A program made the position numbers and the translations under genes. A stretch of 64,000 nt of DNA from JACMQW01 sp964536965 (GTDB taxonomy: Bacteria; Bdellovibrionota; UBA1018), in assembly GCA_964536965.1 (NCBI GenBank), contig CAZIAL010000003.1, positions 1-64,000 of the forward strand, given 5' to 3'. Positions 24,645 to 32,615 of the stretch are shown here, piece after piece. The notes below the pieces were generated by a model that was not told the DNA's origin, did no database searches, and worked only from the letters and a program-made list of their open reading frames with translations. Position 1 is the first letter of the stretch; the number at the start of each line of letters is the position of its first letter.

Positions 24645-25892
24645 ATGACTACACCCTCGTCGATGTCCCTTCGGAAGCAGTTCGACTTCCGATGGGATGT
24701 TTTAGACATCATCGTCAGCGGAAAGTCCTCCATCGATTCTCGCGAAGGGTTCACCGTCACGAGTCATGAGGACGCGGACCGCTTCCTCCTGAGCTACGGT
24801 TTCGATCTGGAGAATCCGATCGAGGCTGCGGAGGCGTTCGGTCATTTCCACGAGGCACTGAATTTCATCCGTCGTTACTTCCTGGCCCCTGAGAATCCCG
24901 ATGGGTTGAAAATCGAGATCCCCCGGAAGATCCTCGAGCTCGCCAACGTGCGCGATCTTTTTCTTTACGCGTCGTACAACTTTCCCGGCCAGCAGCGCGA
25001 CACGCAGGGCGCCGTTCTGAAGAACTGGGCCTGCAGTATCCTGAAAGTCATGCACACGATCGCGCATATCGACCAGGATCTCCGGGTCGGATATTTCGCC
25101 GATGTCCAAAAACAGATTCTCGATCGATTCTATCGGCTCATCCAGCGAGACGAACACGGCGCTCTTTATTTCGGCGTGGGGCCCGAGGATCCGGCGAAAG
25201 TTCCGCTCGTCGAGTTCCAGGCGAAGCAGAAGAAGTCGCGCGATTCCACGCTTCTGAAACTTCTGCATAAGTCCGAGAACGTGGCCGAAGATATCTTCGA
25301 CCGCGTGGGCATTCGCTTCGTGACGCCGAAGGTGATCGACGCGATTCGCATCGTGAAATATCTGAAAGACCAGATGATCGTGATGCCGCCGAATATTAAG
25401 CCGTCGCGCTCCCGGAATACGCTGATCGATCTCGATCACTTTAAAAACCATCTGAACGAAGCCCTGCGGAAGTTCGATTCCGGCGAGTATACGGAAGAGC
25501 AGTTCCAAGCGAGCGTCGAGGAGGCGGCCCAGCCGCCGCAGATCACTTCCGTGAATCCGCATTCGAGCGAATTCTACCGCTCGATCCAGTTCACCTGCCG
25601 GCAGCTGATCAAGCTTCGGAATCCGCTCTTCGACGATCTGAAGGAGCTAAAGGGCGTCGCTCGGAAAGACGAAAGCTGCTCACCCGAAATCAGCCGCCTG
25701 ATCGAGCGAATCGATCTGAAGCGTATCCAGCGCGAGGTCCGTTTTTTCTATCCGTACGAAATCCAGGTCGTCGACGTGAAAAGCCACGAACAGAACGAGC
25801 AAGGCCGGAGCGCGCATGGCGAGTACAAGCGCGGACAGCTCCTGACCGCCATGAAACGCGTGATGGGAGTTCTCGCGGATGTCGCACCTTAG
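24645..25892 (+). CDS. Divergent RelA/SpoT-like synthetase-fold protein (uncharacterised family)
   Basis: This is a 415-residue soluble protein. Motifs in RelA/SpoT order are K-x-K-SRDSTLLKLL (196-206, compare the Syn1 block RxK...S-I-x-x-K), DIFDRVGIRF (216-225, compare D-L-x-G-x-R), FYRSIQF (310-316, compare GYRSLH) and YEIQVVDVKSHE...GRSAHGEYK (371-395, compare EIQIRT...AAHWxYK). The Asp, Tyr, Glu and His equivalents are all retained. The N-terminal 190 residues are helical with VMHTIAHIDQD, not a recognisable HD hydrolase. I believe this matches an uncharacterised myxobacterial family (TIGR04552/TIGR04562 type), from memory only. It heads a three-gene operon with redox proteins. Confidence 0.6.
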   Translation: MTTPSSMSLRKQFDFRWDVLDIIVSGKSSIDSREGFTVTSHEDADRFLLSYGFDLENPIEAAEAFGHFHEALNFIRRYFLAPENPDGLKIEIPRKILELANVRDLFLYASYNFPGQQRDTQGAVLKNWACSILKVMHTIAHIDQDLRVGYFADVQKQILDRFYRLIQRDEHGALYFGVGPEDPAKVPLVEFQAKQKKSRDSTLLKLLHKSENVAEDIFDRVGIRFVTPKVIDAIRIVKYLKDQMIVMPPNIKPSRSRNTLIDLDHFKNHLNEALRKFDSGEYTEEQFQASVEEAAQPPQITSVNPHSSEFYRSIQFTCRQLIKLRNPLFDDLKELKGVARKDESCSPEISRLIERIDLKRIQREVRFFYPYEIQVVDVKSHEQNEQGRSAHGEYKRGQLLTAMKRVMGVLADVAP

Positions 25893-25904
25893 GAGCGCTT
25901 CGTA

Positions 25905-27110
25905 ATGAGGCTCGACAGCGACATGGTTCTGATCGGAACCGGACTCGCTCCCCTGGTGGCCGCCCAGATTCTCCTGCGCCAGGGTAAATCCGTGCTGCTT
26001 CTGAACCCCGAGTACGATTTCTTCGGCGAGAATTCCGAATTCGCGTTCGACCCGCTCTTTCCGTGGGCGGGTCGCGAAACCGCGCTCCGCTTGCGCGACT
26101 CCGAACACGAGGCGGTACTCCGGGAAATCCAGCCGGAGTTTCCGGGCGCGATCGAAGTCTGGCCGGGAAGTCATACCGGGTTTCGCGATCCGGTCGCGCC
26201 CTTTCTGCGGATGCGGAACCGGCTGATCATCGGACGGAAAGAGGATGAATCCTGGTCCGGTCGAGAGGAAGTCGCGCTGCACGCGATGGAAAAGGGCGGA
26301 CGCGCGATTTCGCTCGAAGGCTGGGACGCGCTAAAAGGTTTTCCGGGAATCTCGGCGAACAAGATCAGCGATCCTGACCGGTACCGCGGCATCCTGATTC
26401 CGAAACTGGCCGACGTCGATGCCGTCCGCTTTCGAAACGGCGTGCGTGAATTCGTCCGCGAGCGCCTGGGGGAGGAACGGCTCGTGGTCGGCGCCTCGCC
26501 CATCGAATTCACGACCGAGGGCGTGCGATTTCGAAGGAACGGAAAGCCCGTGAACGTTCGGGTCGGCGAAGGCGTGCTCACTTTCTGGACGCCGAAGCTG
26601 ACGTCCTGGATTCTTTCGCTCGCCGCGAGTCACGAGGTTCGTCCAAGTCTGCCCACCGGGCTTCGCATCTGGGAAGAATGGTCTCTGCTTTCGAAGGACC
26701 CCGTGGATCCGAGCGCGATCGGCATGATCGACGATCTCGTTTGCTGGGCCGAAGGCGAAGGCGATCCGATCGAGACCGACGGAAAGCGGCTCGGAGTGCT
26801 CAAGCCAGGACCTCTGCACCCGATCTCCGCACACCATGAAGGACATCGCGCCTGGGAGAGTGAGGTCGTTTCCGCCGAGTCGTTCGACCGAATTTCCGAG
26901 CTCTGCGACGAAATCCTGCGCTGGGGTCGATTCACGCTCCGCTCGCTGAAGATCCGCCAGACTTTCGAGTGGGCGGGACACTATCCGAGTTTCATTCTCT
27001 TTCGCGGGAAGTTCGAATCGCGCGTCGTCACCGGCTGTGAGGGCTTCGTCGCCGATGTCGTACGCACGGCGCGCATCGCGGCCACTCGATTCATCGAGGA
27101 CGTGCGATGA
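25905..27110 (+). CDS. Putative FAD-binding protein, partner of the Fe-S redox protein
   Basis: This 401-residue protein opens with a Rossmann-like dinucleotide motif (VLIGTGLAPLVAAQILL, ending in LLLNPE) and closes with a segment resembling the C-terminal FAD-contact region of oxidoreductases (SFILFRGKFESRVVTGCEG). The middle has no recognised family. The GxGxxG pattern is GTGLAP, with Pro replacing the third glycine region. It starts 12 bp after the RelA-like gene, and its stop overlaps the next start (ATGA), so these genes are one transcription unit. A structural or electron-accepting role with the next protein is inferred. Confidence 0.6.
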   Translation: MRLDSDMVLIGTGLAPLVAAQILLRQGKSVLLLNPEYDFFGENSEFAFDPLFPWAGRETALRLRDSEHEAVLREIQPEFPGAIEVWPGSHTGFRDPVAPFLRMRNRLIIGRKEDESWSGREEVALHAMEKGGRAISLEGWDALKGFPGISANKISDPDRYRGILIPKLADVDAVRFRNGVREFVRERLGEERLVVGASPIEFTTEGVRFRRNGKPVNVRVGEGVLTFWTPKLTSWILSLAASHEVRPSLPTGLRIWEEWSLLSKDPVDPSAIGMIDDLVCWAEGEGDPIETDGKRLGVLKPGPLHPISAHHEGHRAWESEVVSAESFDRISELCDEILRWGRFTLRSLKIRQTFEWAGHYPSFILFRGKFESRVVTGCEGFVADVVRTARIAATRFIEDVR

Positions 27111-29095
27111 TCCGGAATTTTCACTCCACTCGTTTCGATGTCGCGATCGTGGGGGGGCCGAGGCTTCCCGAGTGGCCGACGGTCGGAGTTCGCGAGCTGT
27201 CCTCCCTGGTTTCGAAGTTCGGGCTCGAGACCGCGTGGATCGGCGGTGACGGACTCTTTCCGAAAGGAATTCTCCCCGCCGGCGGTTCCGGAGGGATCAT
27301 TCTCGTCGAAGATGCCCAGGGCCGGATGCACCGGGTACAGGCGCGGGCGATCGTGAAGTGGGTGTTGCCCGACGAGACTCCAACTCCATTCGAAGGTTCG
27401 AGCCATCCGGCAGTGCTTCTGGGTTCTACCGCGATGAAACTCGTCGAGAATAGCGCCTTCGTCTGGAACGAGCCGGTCGCGATCCTGGGCTCGGGGAACC
27501 GTGCGCTCCGGTTCGGAAGCTCCCTTCTCGAACGAGGTTGTCCCGAAGTTTCGATCGTCGAGATCCACGCCCAGTGGGACGGCAAACGTTACGCCGGCTG
27601 GGAAGTGGAGCGCCGTCGATTCGAAGTCCTCGGCGGAAAAATGATCGAGGGTAGCCCGCTCAGCTTTAAGAAAATCGGATCGGGCGTCGGCGAATTCCGC
27701 GTTCGCGATGACCGAGGCGTTCGACTCCTGGAAATCACTCGTCTGATCAGCTTCGGACCCTTTTCGAAGACCGATACGATTCGCGAGCATCCGCCGGGAG
27801 GGCTCCTCTTCGAGGTCGATCAGACCGCGCTCGCCCTACGGGAACTCGATCCGGAAGGCTGGATGCTCGAGGAAGAGCGAGCCCGGTCGCTCGCCGCGCG
27901 AATCGCCAAGGCGCTCGTTCCCGATCTCGGAACGTCCCGGGACGAAGTCGAAGGCTTGCTTCGCCGATCGCGCCTGCGTTCGAAGCGTTTCCTCCGCCAC
28001 TTCGACGAACCGTTCGAATTCGCGTTTAACGGAAAGTGGACGGCTGCGCCCGTTCTGAAGGCGGTGAAAAGTTTTTCCGGGACTCCGAAGAAGCTGCACG
28101 CCGAGAAACCTATCGCCAGCATCGAATGTTTCGAAACGATCGGATGTAATCTCTGCGAGCGGGCATGCCCGACCCAGGCCATTCGCCTCGATCGTCTCCG
28201 ATCCCGAAAGGTCGACGAGGAACCCCGTTCGATCCTGCTGGAGGAAGCTTGCACGGCTTGCGGGCTTTGTCTCCAGGCCTGTCCGAGCGCGACGCCCATC
28301 ATGATCGAGGAGCCGCTCGAGCGTTCGATGGGTAAAGTGTATTTTTCTTGGCGCGAGCCGGAAGCGGCTCCGGAAACGGGGAGCGTGGTGACGCTCCTGA
28401 ACCGCCGCGGGGAGGCGCTCGGCACGGGGCGCGTGATCGGTAACCAACCGGTCCAACTCGCCGAAGGCGAGGTCTTTTCCGAAAACGTCGTCGAAGTCGA
28501 AGTTCCCACGCATCTCCTCTGGGAAGCGCGGGGAATTCGCAAGCCGCGTGCCCACGCTTCGGCGGTCGATCGTGAGTTCTTGCGGCAGTCCGAACGTGAA
28601 TTCTTGCCGGACCGCGTGGAAATCACCTGGAACGGAGAGCGGCGTTTTGTCCGTAATGGAATTCCGATTTCCACCGCGTTCTTCGAGAACGGATTCCAGC
28701 GTCCGAACGATCGTCTGCTTTGCGAAGACGGATCGTGCGGCCTTTGCGAAGTCGAGATCGATGGGTTGAAGCAGCTGGCCTGTCAGACAACGGTGCGCAA
28801 GGGAATGGCAATTCGCTCGCTACGCGACGAGGCTTCGAGTGACGATCTCTGTCCTTGTCTCGGGATCCAGGAATCGACTTTCGTCGAGCGGGTGGAGCAG
28901 GGAAATCTTTTGTCGGTGGATGCCGCATTCGAGAGTACGGGACTGGGTACGGGCCGCTGTCACGGACAGCTCTGTCGAGGGCCGGCGAAACGCTGCCTCG
29001 AAAAAATAGGGCTCGACGCGGATCAGATTCGCAATCACGTCGACTGGCGCTTTCCTTGGTCCGACTGGCGCATCGATCCAGGGAAGCTGCAGTAG
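27107..29095 (+). CDS. Multidomain redox protein: Rossmann, two 4Fe-4S, plant-type 2Fe-2S, BFD-like 2Fe-2S
   Basis: This is a 662-residue protein. Residues 124-144 (VAILGSGNRALRFGSSLLE) form a thioredoxin-reductase-like nucleotide site. Residues 341-354 and 382-392 hold two ferredoxin sites: the second is canonical (C382, C385, C388, C392), whereas in the first the expected Cys344 is Thr and C341 lies three residues upstream. A 2Fe-2S site follows (C539, C544, C547, C559), then a BFD-like site (C582, C584, C618, C623). The parts recall HcnA/HcnB and sarcosine-oxidase alpha chains, but fused with a bacterial-type ferredoxin. It overlaps the previous gene by 4 bp. The substrate is unknown. Confidence 0.75.
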   Translation: MIRNFHSTRFDVAIVGGPRLPEWPTVGVRELSSLVSKFGLETAWIGGDGLFPKGILPAGGSGGIILVEDAQGRMHRVQARAIVKWVLPDETPTPFEGSSHPAVLLGSTAMKLVENSAFVWNEPVAILGSGNRALRFGSSLLERGCPEVSIVEIHAQWDGKRYAGWEVERRRFEVLGGKMIEGSPLSFKKIGSGVGEFRVRDDRGVRLLEITRLISFGPFSKTDTIREHPPGGLLFEVDQTALALRELDPEGWMLEEERARSLAARIAKALVPDLGTSRDEVEGLLRRSRLRSKRFLRHFDEPFEFAFNGKWTAAPVLKAVKSFSGTPKKLHAEKPIASIECFETIGCNLCERACPTQAIRLDRLRSRKVDEEPRSILLEEACTACGLCLQACPSATPIMIEEPLERSMGKVYFSWREPEAAPETGSVVTLLNRRGEALGTGRVIGNQPVQLAEGEVFSENVVEVEVPTHLLWEARGIRKPRAHASAVDREFLRQSEREFLPDRVEITWNGERRFVRNGIPISTAFFENGFQRPNDRLLCEDGSCGLCEVEIDGLKQLACQTTVRKGMAIRSLRDEASSDDLCPCLGIQESTFVERVEQGNLLSVDAAFESTGLGTGRCHGQLCRGPAKRCLEKIGLDADQIRNHVDWRFPWSDWRIDPGKLQ

Positions 29096-29098
29096 CCC

Positions 29099-30034
29099 TC
29101 AATATCCGTGTTTTTTGAGGAATTCTTCGATCTTGGAATTCATCAGATCGGGGAGGTCCATCTGGGGGCAATGGCTTCCATGGCGGATGACTTCGAACTC
29201 GCTATGCGGGATGAGCTGGTGGAGAAGCTCCTGCTGCGCGATCGGAACGATCAGGTCGGCTTCGCCCGCGATGATCCGCGTCGGCGCCTGGATCGTATGC
29301 AGCCAGCTCGTTCCGTCATACTGGTCATAGTTCCGGATCAGGTTCAGGAAAACCTTCGGATCCATGTCCGCGATCTGGTCGACGTAAAGCGCGATGTCTT
29401 CCTTGGCCGTGAGATGGGGGTTGAACCCCAGCATCCCGATCGTTTTATGGATCAGAGGATTTCCCTTTTGCAGACCCCAGAGTTTTTTCAGGAGATCGGG
29501 AGATTTTTCGGCGAGGAGTTCGAGGACGCGAAAGCCCGGCAGGAGCGCGTTCGAGTGGAGAAGGGTCTCGAGCGGACGCGTGGGCGTCCCGTTCGAAAGG
29601 ACGAGTCCTTTCACGCGCTCGGGGTAGAGACGGGCGAACTCCAGCACGACGTTCACGCCCATGGAGTGGCCGAGGAGGACCGCGTCCTGCAGGCCGAGCT
29701 CATCGAACATCATCTTTAAATCTTTCGCGAGGCTTTCCAGCGTCAGCGTAGATAGATCCTTCGGGGCTTCCGAGTTCTGGTGCCCGCGGTAATCCATCCA
29801 CACGGCTTTATACCGATTCCGAAAATATTCGATCTGATAGGTCCAGTGCAGACTCGAGCACACGAGCCCGTAGCAGAAAATGATCGGCTTTCCTTCGCCT
29901 TCGACGCTGTAGAAAAGCTTCGTATCGTCGAACGAGCGGAAGTATCCGTTTCGCGTCGGAATATTCGTCGGTGGGCGAAGTCGATCGGCGAGGCTTTTTT
30001 TTCTGGATCCGAGGGGACGGTGGAGTTCGCTCAT
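29099..30034 (-). CDS. Alpha/beta hydrolase
   Basis: This is a 311-residue protein. The nucleophile elbow GHSMG is at about residue 143, the oxyanion region IIFCYGLVCSSLHW near 53, the acid in AGEADLIVPI and the histidine in RHGSHCPQ near 287. No signal peptide is visible. The family includes esterases, haloperoxidases and carboxylic-ester hydrolases, so the substrate is open. Its ATG overlaps the end of the XRE regulator gene by 4 bp, so the regulator is co-transcribed with it. Confidence 0.85.
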   Translation of the reverse strand: MSELHRPLGSRKKSLADRLRPPTNIPTRNGYFRSFDDTKLFYSVEGEGKPIIFCYGLVCSSLHWTYQIEYFRNRYKAVWMDYRGHQNSEAPKDLSTLTLESLAKDLKMMFDELGLQDAVLLGHSMGVNVVLEFARLYPERVKGLVLSNGTPTRPLETLLHSNALLPGFRVLELLAEKSPDLLKKLWGLQKGNPLIHKTIGMLGFNPHLTAKEDIALYVDQIADMDPKVFLNLIRNYDQYDGTSWLHTIQAPTRIIAGEADLIVPIAQQELLHQLIPHSEFEVIRHGSHCPQMDLPDLMNSKIEEFLKKHGY

Positions 30035-30501
30035 GGACGTTTCGGGATGGGTTTAGGGACGTGCAGAAGAGTTTCGCAGACCGCCTGGAAAGCTTCACGC
30101 GTTTTCGGATCGGCGACTCGAAATGCGTCGTAGACGGCCTGGAACTGCACGCGATCTTCGTCCATGATCCGGAAAGGCGAGGCGCCGTTTCCGTGGAGAG
30201 CCCCATTCTCGCTCGGCGCACGGCCGACGCGAAAGGAGATTTTACTCGCGTATTCGCGCTCGAGCGCTTCGACGAGTTCGGACTCGGGAAGCTGGAGTAC
30301 CCGGACCAGCGTAGCGACATGCACCGGCGGCAGGGGAGTGACTCCGCGCTCGATATTGGAAATAAACTGTGTCGTCACGGGGGGCTCGAAGAGCTGGCCG
30401 AGGGCCCGCTGGCTCAAGCCCATGGCCTCCCGTTTCTGGCGAAGATAAGTCCCGACAATGCCGGGCGATGGTTTCGAAGACGTACCGCGAGGTTCACCCA
30501 T
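30031..30501 (-). CDS. XRE-family transcriptional regulator, leaderless start
   Basis: This 156-residue protein has a helix-turn-helix at residues about 15-75 (YLRQKREAMGLSQRALGQLF, then TTQFISNIERG, then PLPPVHVATLVRVL). The C-terminal half is a helical region with no recognised ligand domain. It heads a two-gene unit with the alpha/beta hydrolase. The divergent promoter region of 90 bp is shared with the GT87-like gene, so it may control both directions. It has no ribosome-binding site; TATTCT ends 6 nt before the ATG. Confidence 0.88.
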   Translation of the reverse strand: MGEPRGTSSKPSPGIVGTYLRQKREAMGLSQRALGQLFEPPVTTQFISNIERGVTPLPPVHVATLVRVLQLPESELVEALEREYASKISFRVGRAPSENGALHGNGASPFRIMDEDRVQFQAVYDAFRVADPKTREAFQAVCETLLHVPKPIPKRP

Positions 30502-30507
30502 CTCTTA

Positions 30508-30537
30508 AGAATAACGCACTGCATATATTGGGGTCAA
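30508..30537 (-). promoter_or_regulatory. Sigma70 promoter of the XRE gene (leaderless spacing)
   Basis: On the minus strand TTGACC (30532-30537), an 18-bp spacer and TATTCT (30508-30513) are followed by 6 nt (TAAGAG) and the ATG. Confidence 0.65.
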
Positions 30538-30554
30538 CCGAGGTCGCTGATTAT

Positions 30555-30583
30555 TTGGAATTTTTTAACGTTTTCAATAAGAT
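30555..30583 (+). promoter_or_regulatory. Sigma70 promoter of the GT87-like gene (leaderless spacing)
   Basis: TTGGAA (30555-30560), 17 bp and TAAGAT (30578-30583) are followed by 8 nt and a GTG start. Confidence 0.6.
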
Positions 30584-30591
30584 AGGTTTTA

Positions 30592-31740
30592 GTGGAATCC
30601 TCGAAAACCAGCTTGCCCGGTCGGACCCTCGGCCCCCGGGCCCGGGTCATCGCCTACCTACTCTGGACGGGCGTCGCCGTTTATTTCGTCGGCCTCGCGG
30701 TTTCCTCGCCGCTGGGTTCCCGATGGCTCGATTTCCCGGTTTACTGGGAGGCCGGTCAGAAGGCGCTCCACGGAGCGACGGTTTACGATGTCGGCGGGCA
30801 CTTTCAGTATAAATATTCCCCGCTCATCGCCCTTCTCGTCGGGAAGCTTTTTCAGGCGCTTCATTTCGAATCGGCCTCCTGGATCTTCCAGAAAACGATG
30901 CTCCTCCTCTGGGCGCGAATCGTATGGCAGGTTTCGAGCGGACGCATCGAAATCATCGCCTTCTTCCTTCTCTTTTTCGGAAACGCGCTTCGTCTCGATC
31001 TCGCGCTTGGACAGATGAATGCGCTCGTCCTGTACCTGCTGCTCCTCATGTTCGCACTGCTCGAAAAGGAGCGATCCCGAGTCCGAGATCTCGGATTCGG
31101 ACTTCTCTTCTCGTTCGCCGTGCAGCTAAAACTTTTTTCCCTCGTCATCATTCCGGTTCTCCTCTTTCGGCGGGAGTGGAGAAAGTTCGCGCTCGGAGTT
31201 CTGATGCTTCCGATACTTTCGCTCGGAGGAGTGGCCCTCGCCCACGGTCCGCAGTTCGCGCTCTCCGAAAATCGGGAATGGCTACGAAGTCTGGCGACGT
31301 CGACGGACGAACTGGTGATTTCCGCCCAGAACGCGGGGCTGCTCGGAACCTTGGCACGCGCATTTCCTTGGGGAGAACTGGTCGTCGCCAAAGCGCTCTG
31401 GATCGCGATGGGTACCGCGTTTCTCGTCTTTCTCTGGCGGAACCGAATTCGCGGCGTAGGTTGGTTTCGAAACCAGCTGCTTCTCGTGATCGCCGTTTTC
31501 AACCCGCTCGTCTGGTCGTACTGGATCCTCTTCTCTTTTCCGCTCGCGGTTCGTGCATCTGAACTGTTTCCCAGGACCTGGCATGGTTCGGGATCTGCGG
31601 GACGGACCGCGCTGGCAGTAGGGGCGGGCATCGTCTTTTTCGCATTCAACGGTCAGCATGCGAATTGGGCGTGGAACGGCGGCATTTTGTTTGGTTTAAT
31701 TTTCGTATGGTTTCTGGCGCGTGACGAGAGGAAGCAATAA
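30592..31740 (+). CDS. GT87-type polyprenyl-phosphate-mannose glycosyltransferase-like membrane protein
   Basis: This 382-residue protein has about ten hydrophobic segments. The first periplasmic loop contains DFPVYWEAGQKALHGATVYD and FQYKYSPL, the acidic-motif layout of the DUF2029/GT87 family that uses lipid-linked sugars. GTG at 30592 is chosen because the promoter ends 8 nt before it and no ribosome-binding site is seen. Its stop overlaps the next ATG by 1 bp. Donor and acceptor are unknown. Confidence 0.75.
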   Translation: MESSKTSLPGRTLGPRARVIAYLLWTGVAVYFVGLAVSSPLGSRWLDFPVYWEAGQKALHGATVYDVGGHFQYKYSPLIALLVGKLFQALHFESASWIFQKTMLLLWARIVWQVSSGRIEIIAFFLLFFGNALRLDLALGQMNALVLYLLLLMFALLEKERSRVRDLGFGLLFSFAVQLKLFSLVIIPVLLFRREWRKFALGVLMLPILSLGGVALAHGPQFALSENREWLRSLATSTDELVISAQNAGLLGTLARAFPWGELVVAKALWIAMGTAFLVFLWRNRIRGVGWFRNQLLLVIAVFNPLVWSYWILFSFPLAVRASELFPRTWHGSGSAGRTALAVGAGIVFFAFNGQHANWAWNGGILFGLIFVWFLARDERKQ

Positions 31741-32603
31741 TGAAGACGATTGTGATCTGGGTCCTTTGTTTTCTGTATGCGACTTTCTTTCTCGGAAGTT
31801 TCCCCCTTCCGCCCGTCCCGGGTCGGCCTTTCTCGGAAGAGAACCTCGGCGTCTCGCGATTCGCCGCTTACGACGGCATCAGCCGTACGCTCTCGAAGTG
31901 GGGGAACGAAAGTTCGTTCATTCTTGCCGTCGGCCTTCTCTTGGTCATTTTCGCGATCTGGATGCTCTTCCGTCATTCTTCCACGCTCTACCTTAAGCAC
32001 GGAGGCTTTCCAATTTTCAGCTTCTTGTTCATCTTGGCGAGCGCGTTCATCGTCGCCGATTTCTCGAGAGAAGTCGGCGTCAGTTCTATCGAGTCGTACG
32101 CTTCGGCGCGTTCCAACTGGATCCTTCACGGAAAAAAATTGACCTATCCGAAATGGCCTACGGAAGAGCTGAAAACCGCGCTCCATACCCGAGTCCCCGC
32201 GGATATCGCTTCCGCGCTCGACTCGGTGGTCGGGCCAGAATTCGGAAAAATTCCCCCGTACGATAAAGTTTACGAGGGATGCCGTCCTGCATACGAGGCG
32301 ATGATCGCCGAGGCGGGTCCGGTTCCGGCGGCAAGAGCCGGGGAAAGTTATTCGGATTCGGTCCTATCGACTTACGGCTTCGCGTGCCGCTTGATGGAAG
32401 AAGTGATTTCGCGTTTCGGAAAGGCCGACGTTCGAAACCCGGCCGAGTGCTTCTATGGTCCGGCGGTAAAAATTATCCACGCGTTGGATCGGCAGAAGCT
32501 ACGATGCGGCGTCGCTTCGCTTCGAGGCGAGAACGACGCGACGGTCATCTGCAAAGGCTTCGGCGATCACTTCGGAACGACTTCCTTTTCGTTCTGTAAA
32601 TAG
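31740..32603 (+). CDS. Membrane-anchored hypothetical protein
   Basis: This 287-residue protein has three hydrophobic helices (about 5-22, 62-78 and 91-106) followed by a soluble domain of about 170 residues. That domain has paired cysteines (YEGCRPAYEA, GFACRLME, AECFYG, LRCGVAS, VICKGF, SFCK), suggesting an exported disulfide-bonded fold. No family is recognised. It is translationally coupled to the GT87-like gene and may assist it. Confidence 0.6.
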   Translation: MKTIVIWVLCFLYATFFLGSFPLPPVPGRPFSEENLGVSRFAAYDGISRTLSKWGNESSFILAVGLLLVIFAIWMLFRHSSTLYLKHGGFPIFSFLFILASAFIVADFSREVGVSSIESYASARSNWILHGKKLTYPKWPTEELKTALHTRVPADIASALDSVVGPEFGKIPPYDKVYEGCRPAYEAMIAEAGPVPAARAGESYSDSVLSTYGFACRLMEEVISRFGKADVRNPAECFYGPAVKIIHALDRQKLRCGVASLRGENDATVICKGFGDHFGTTSFSFCK

Positions 32604-32615
32604 CTGACGCGGAAA

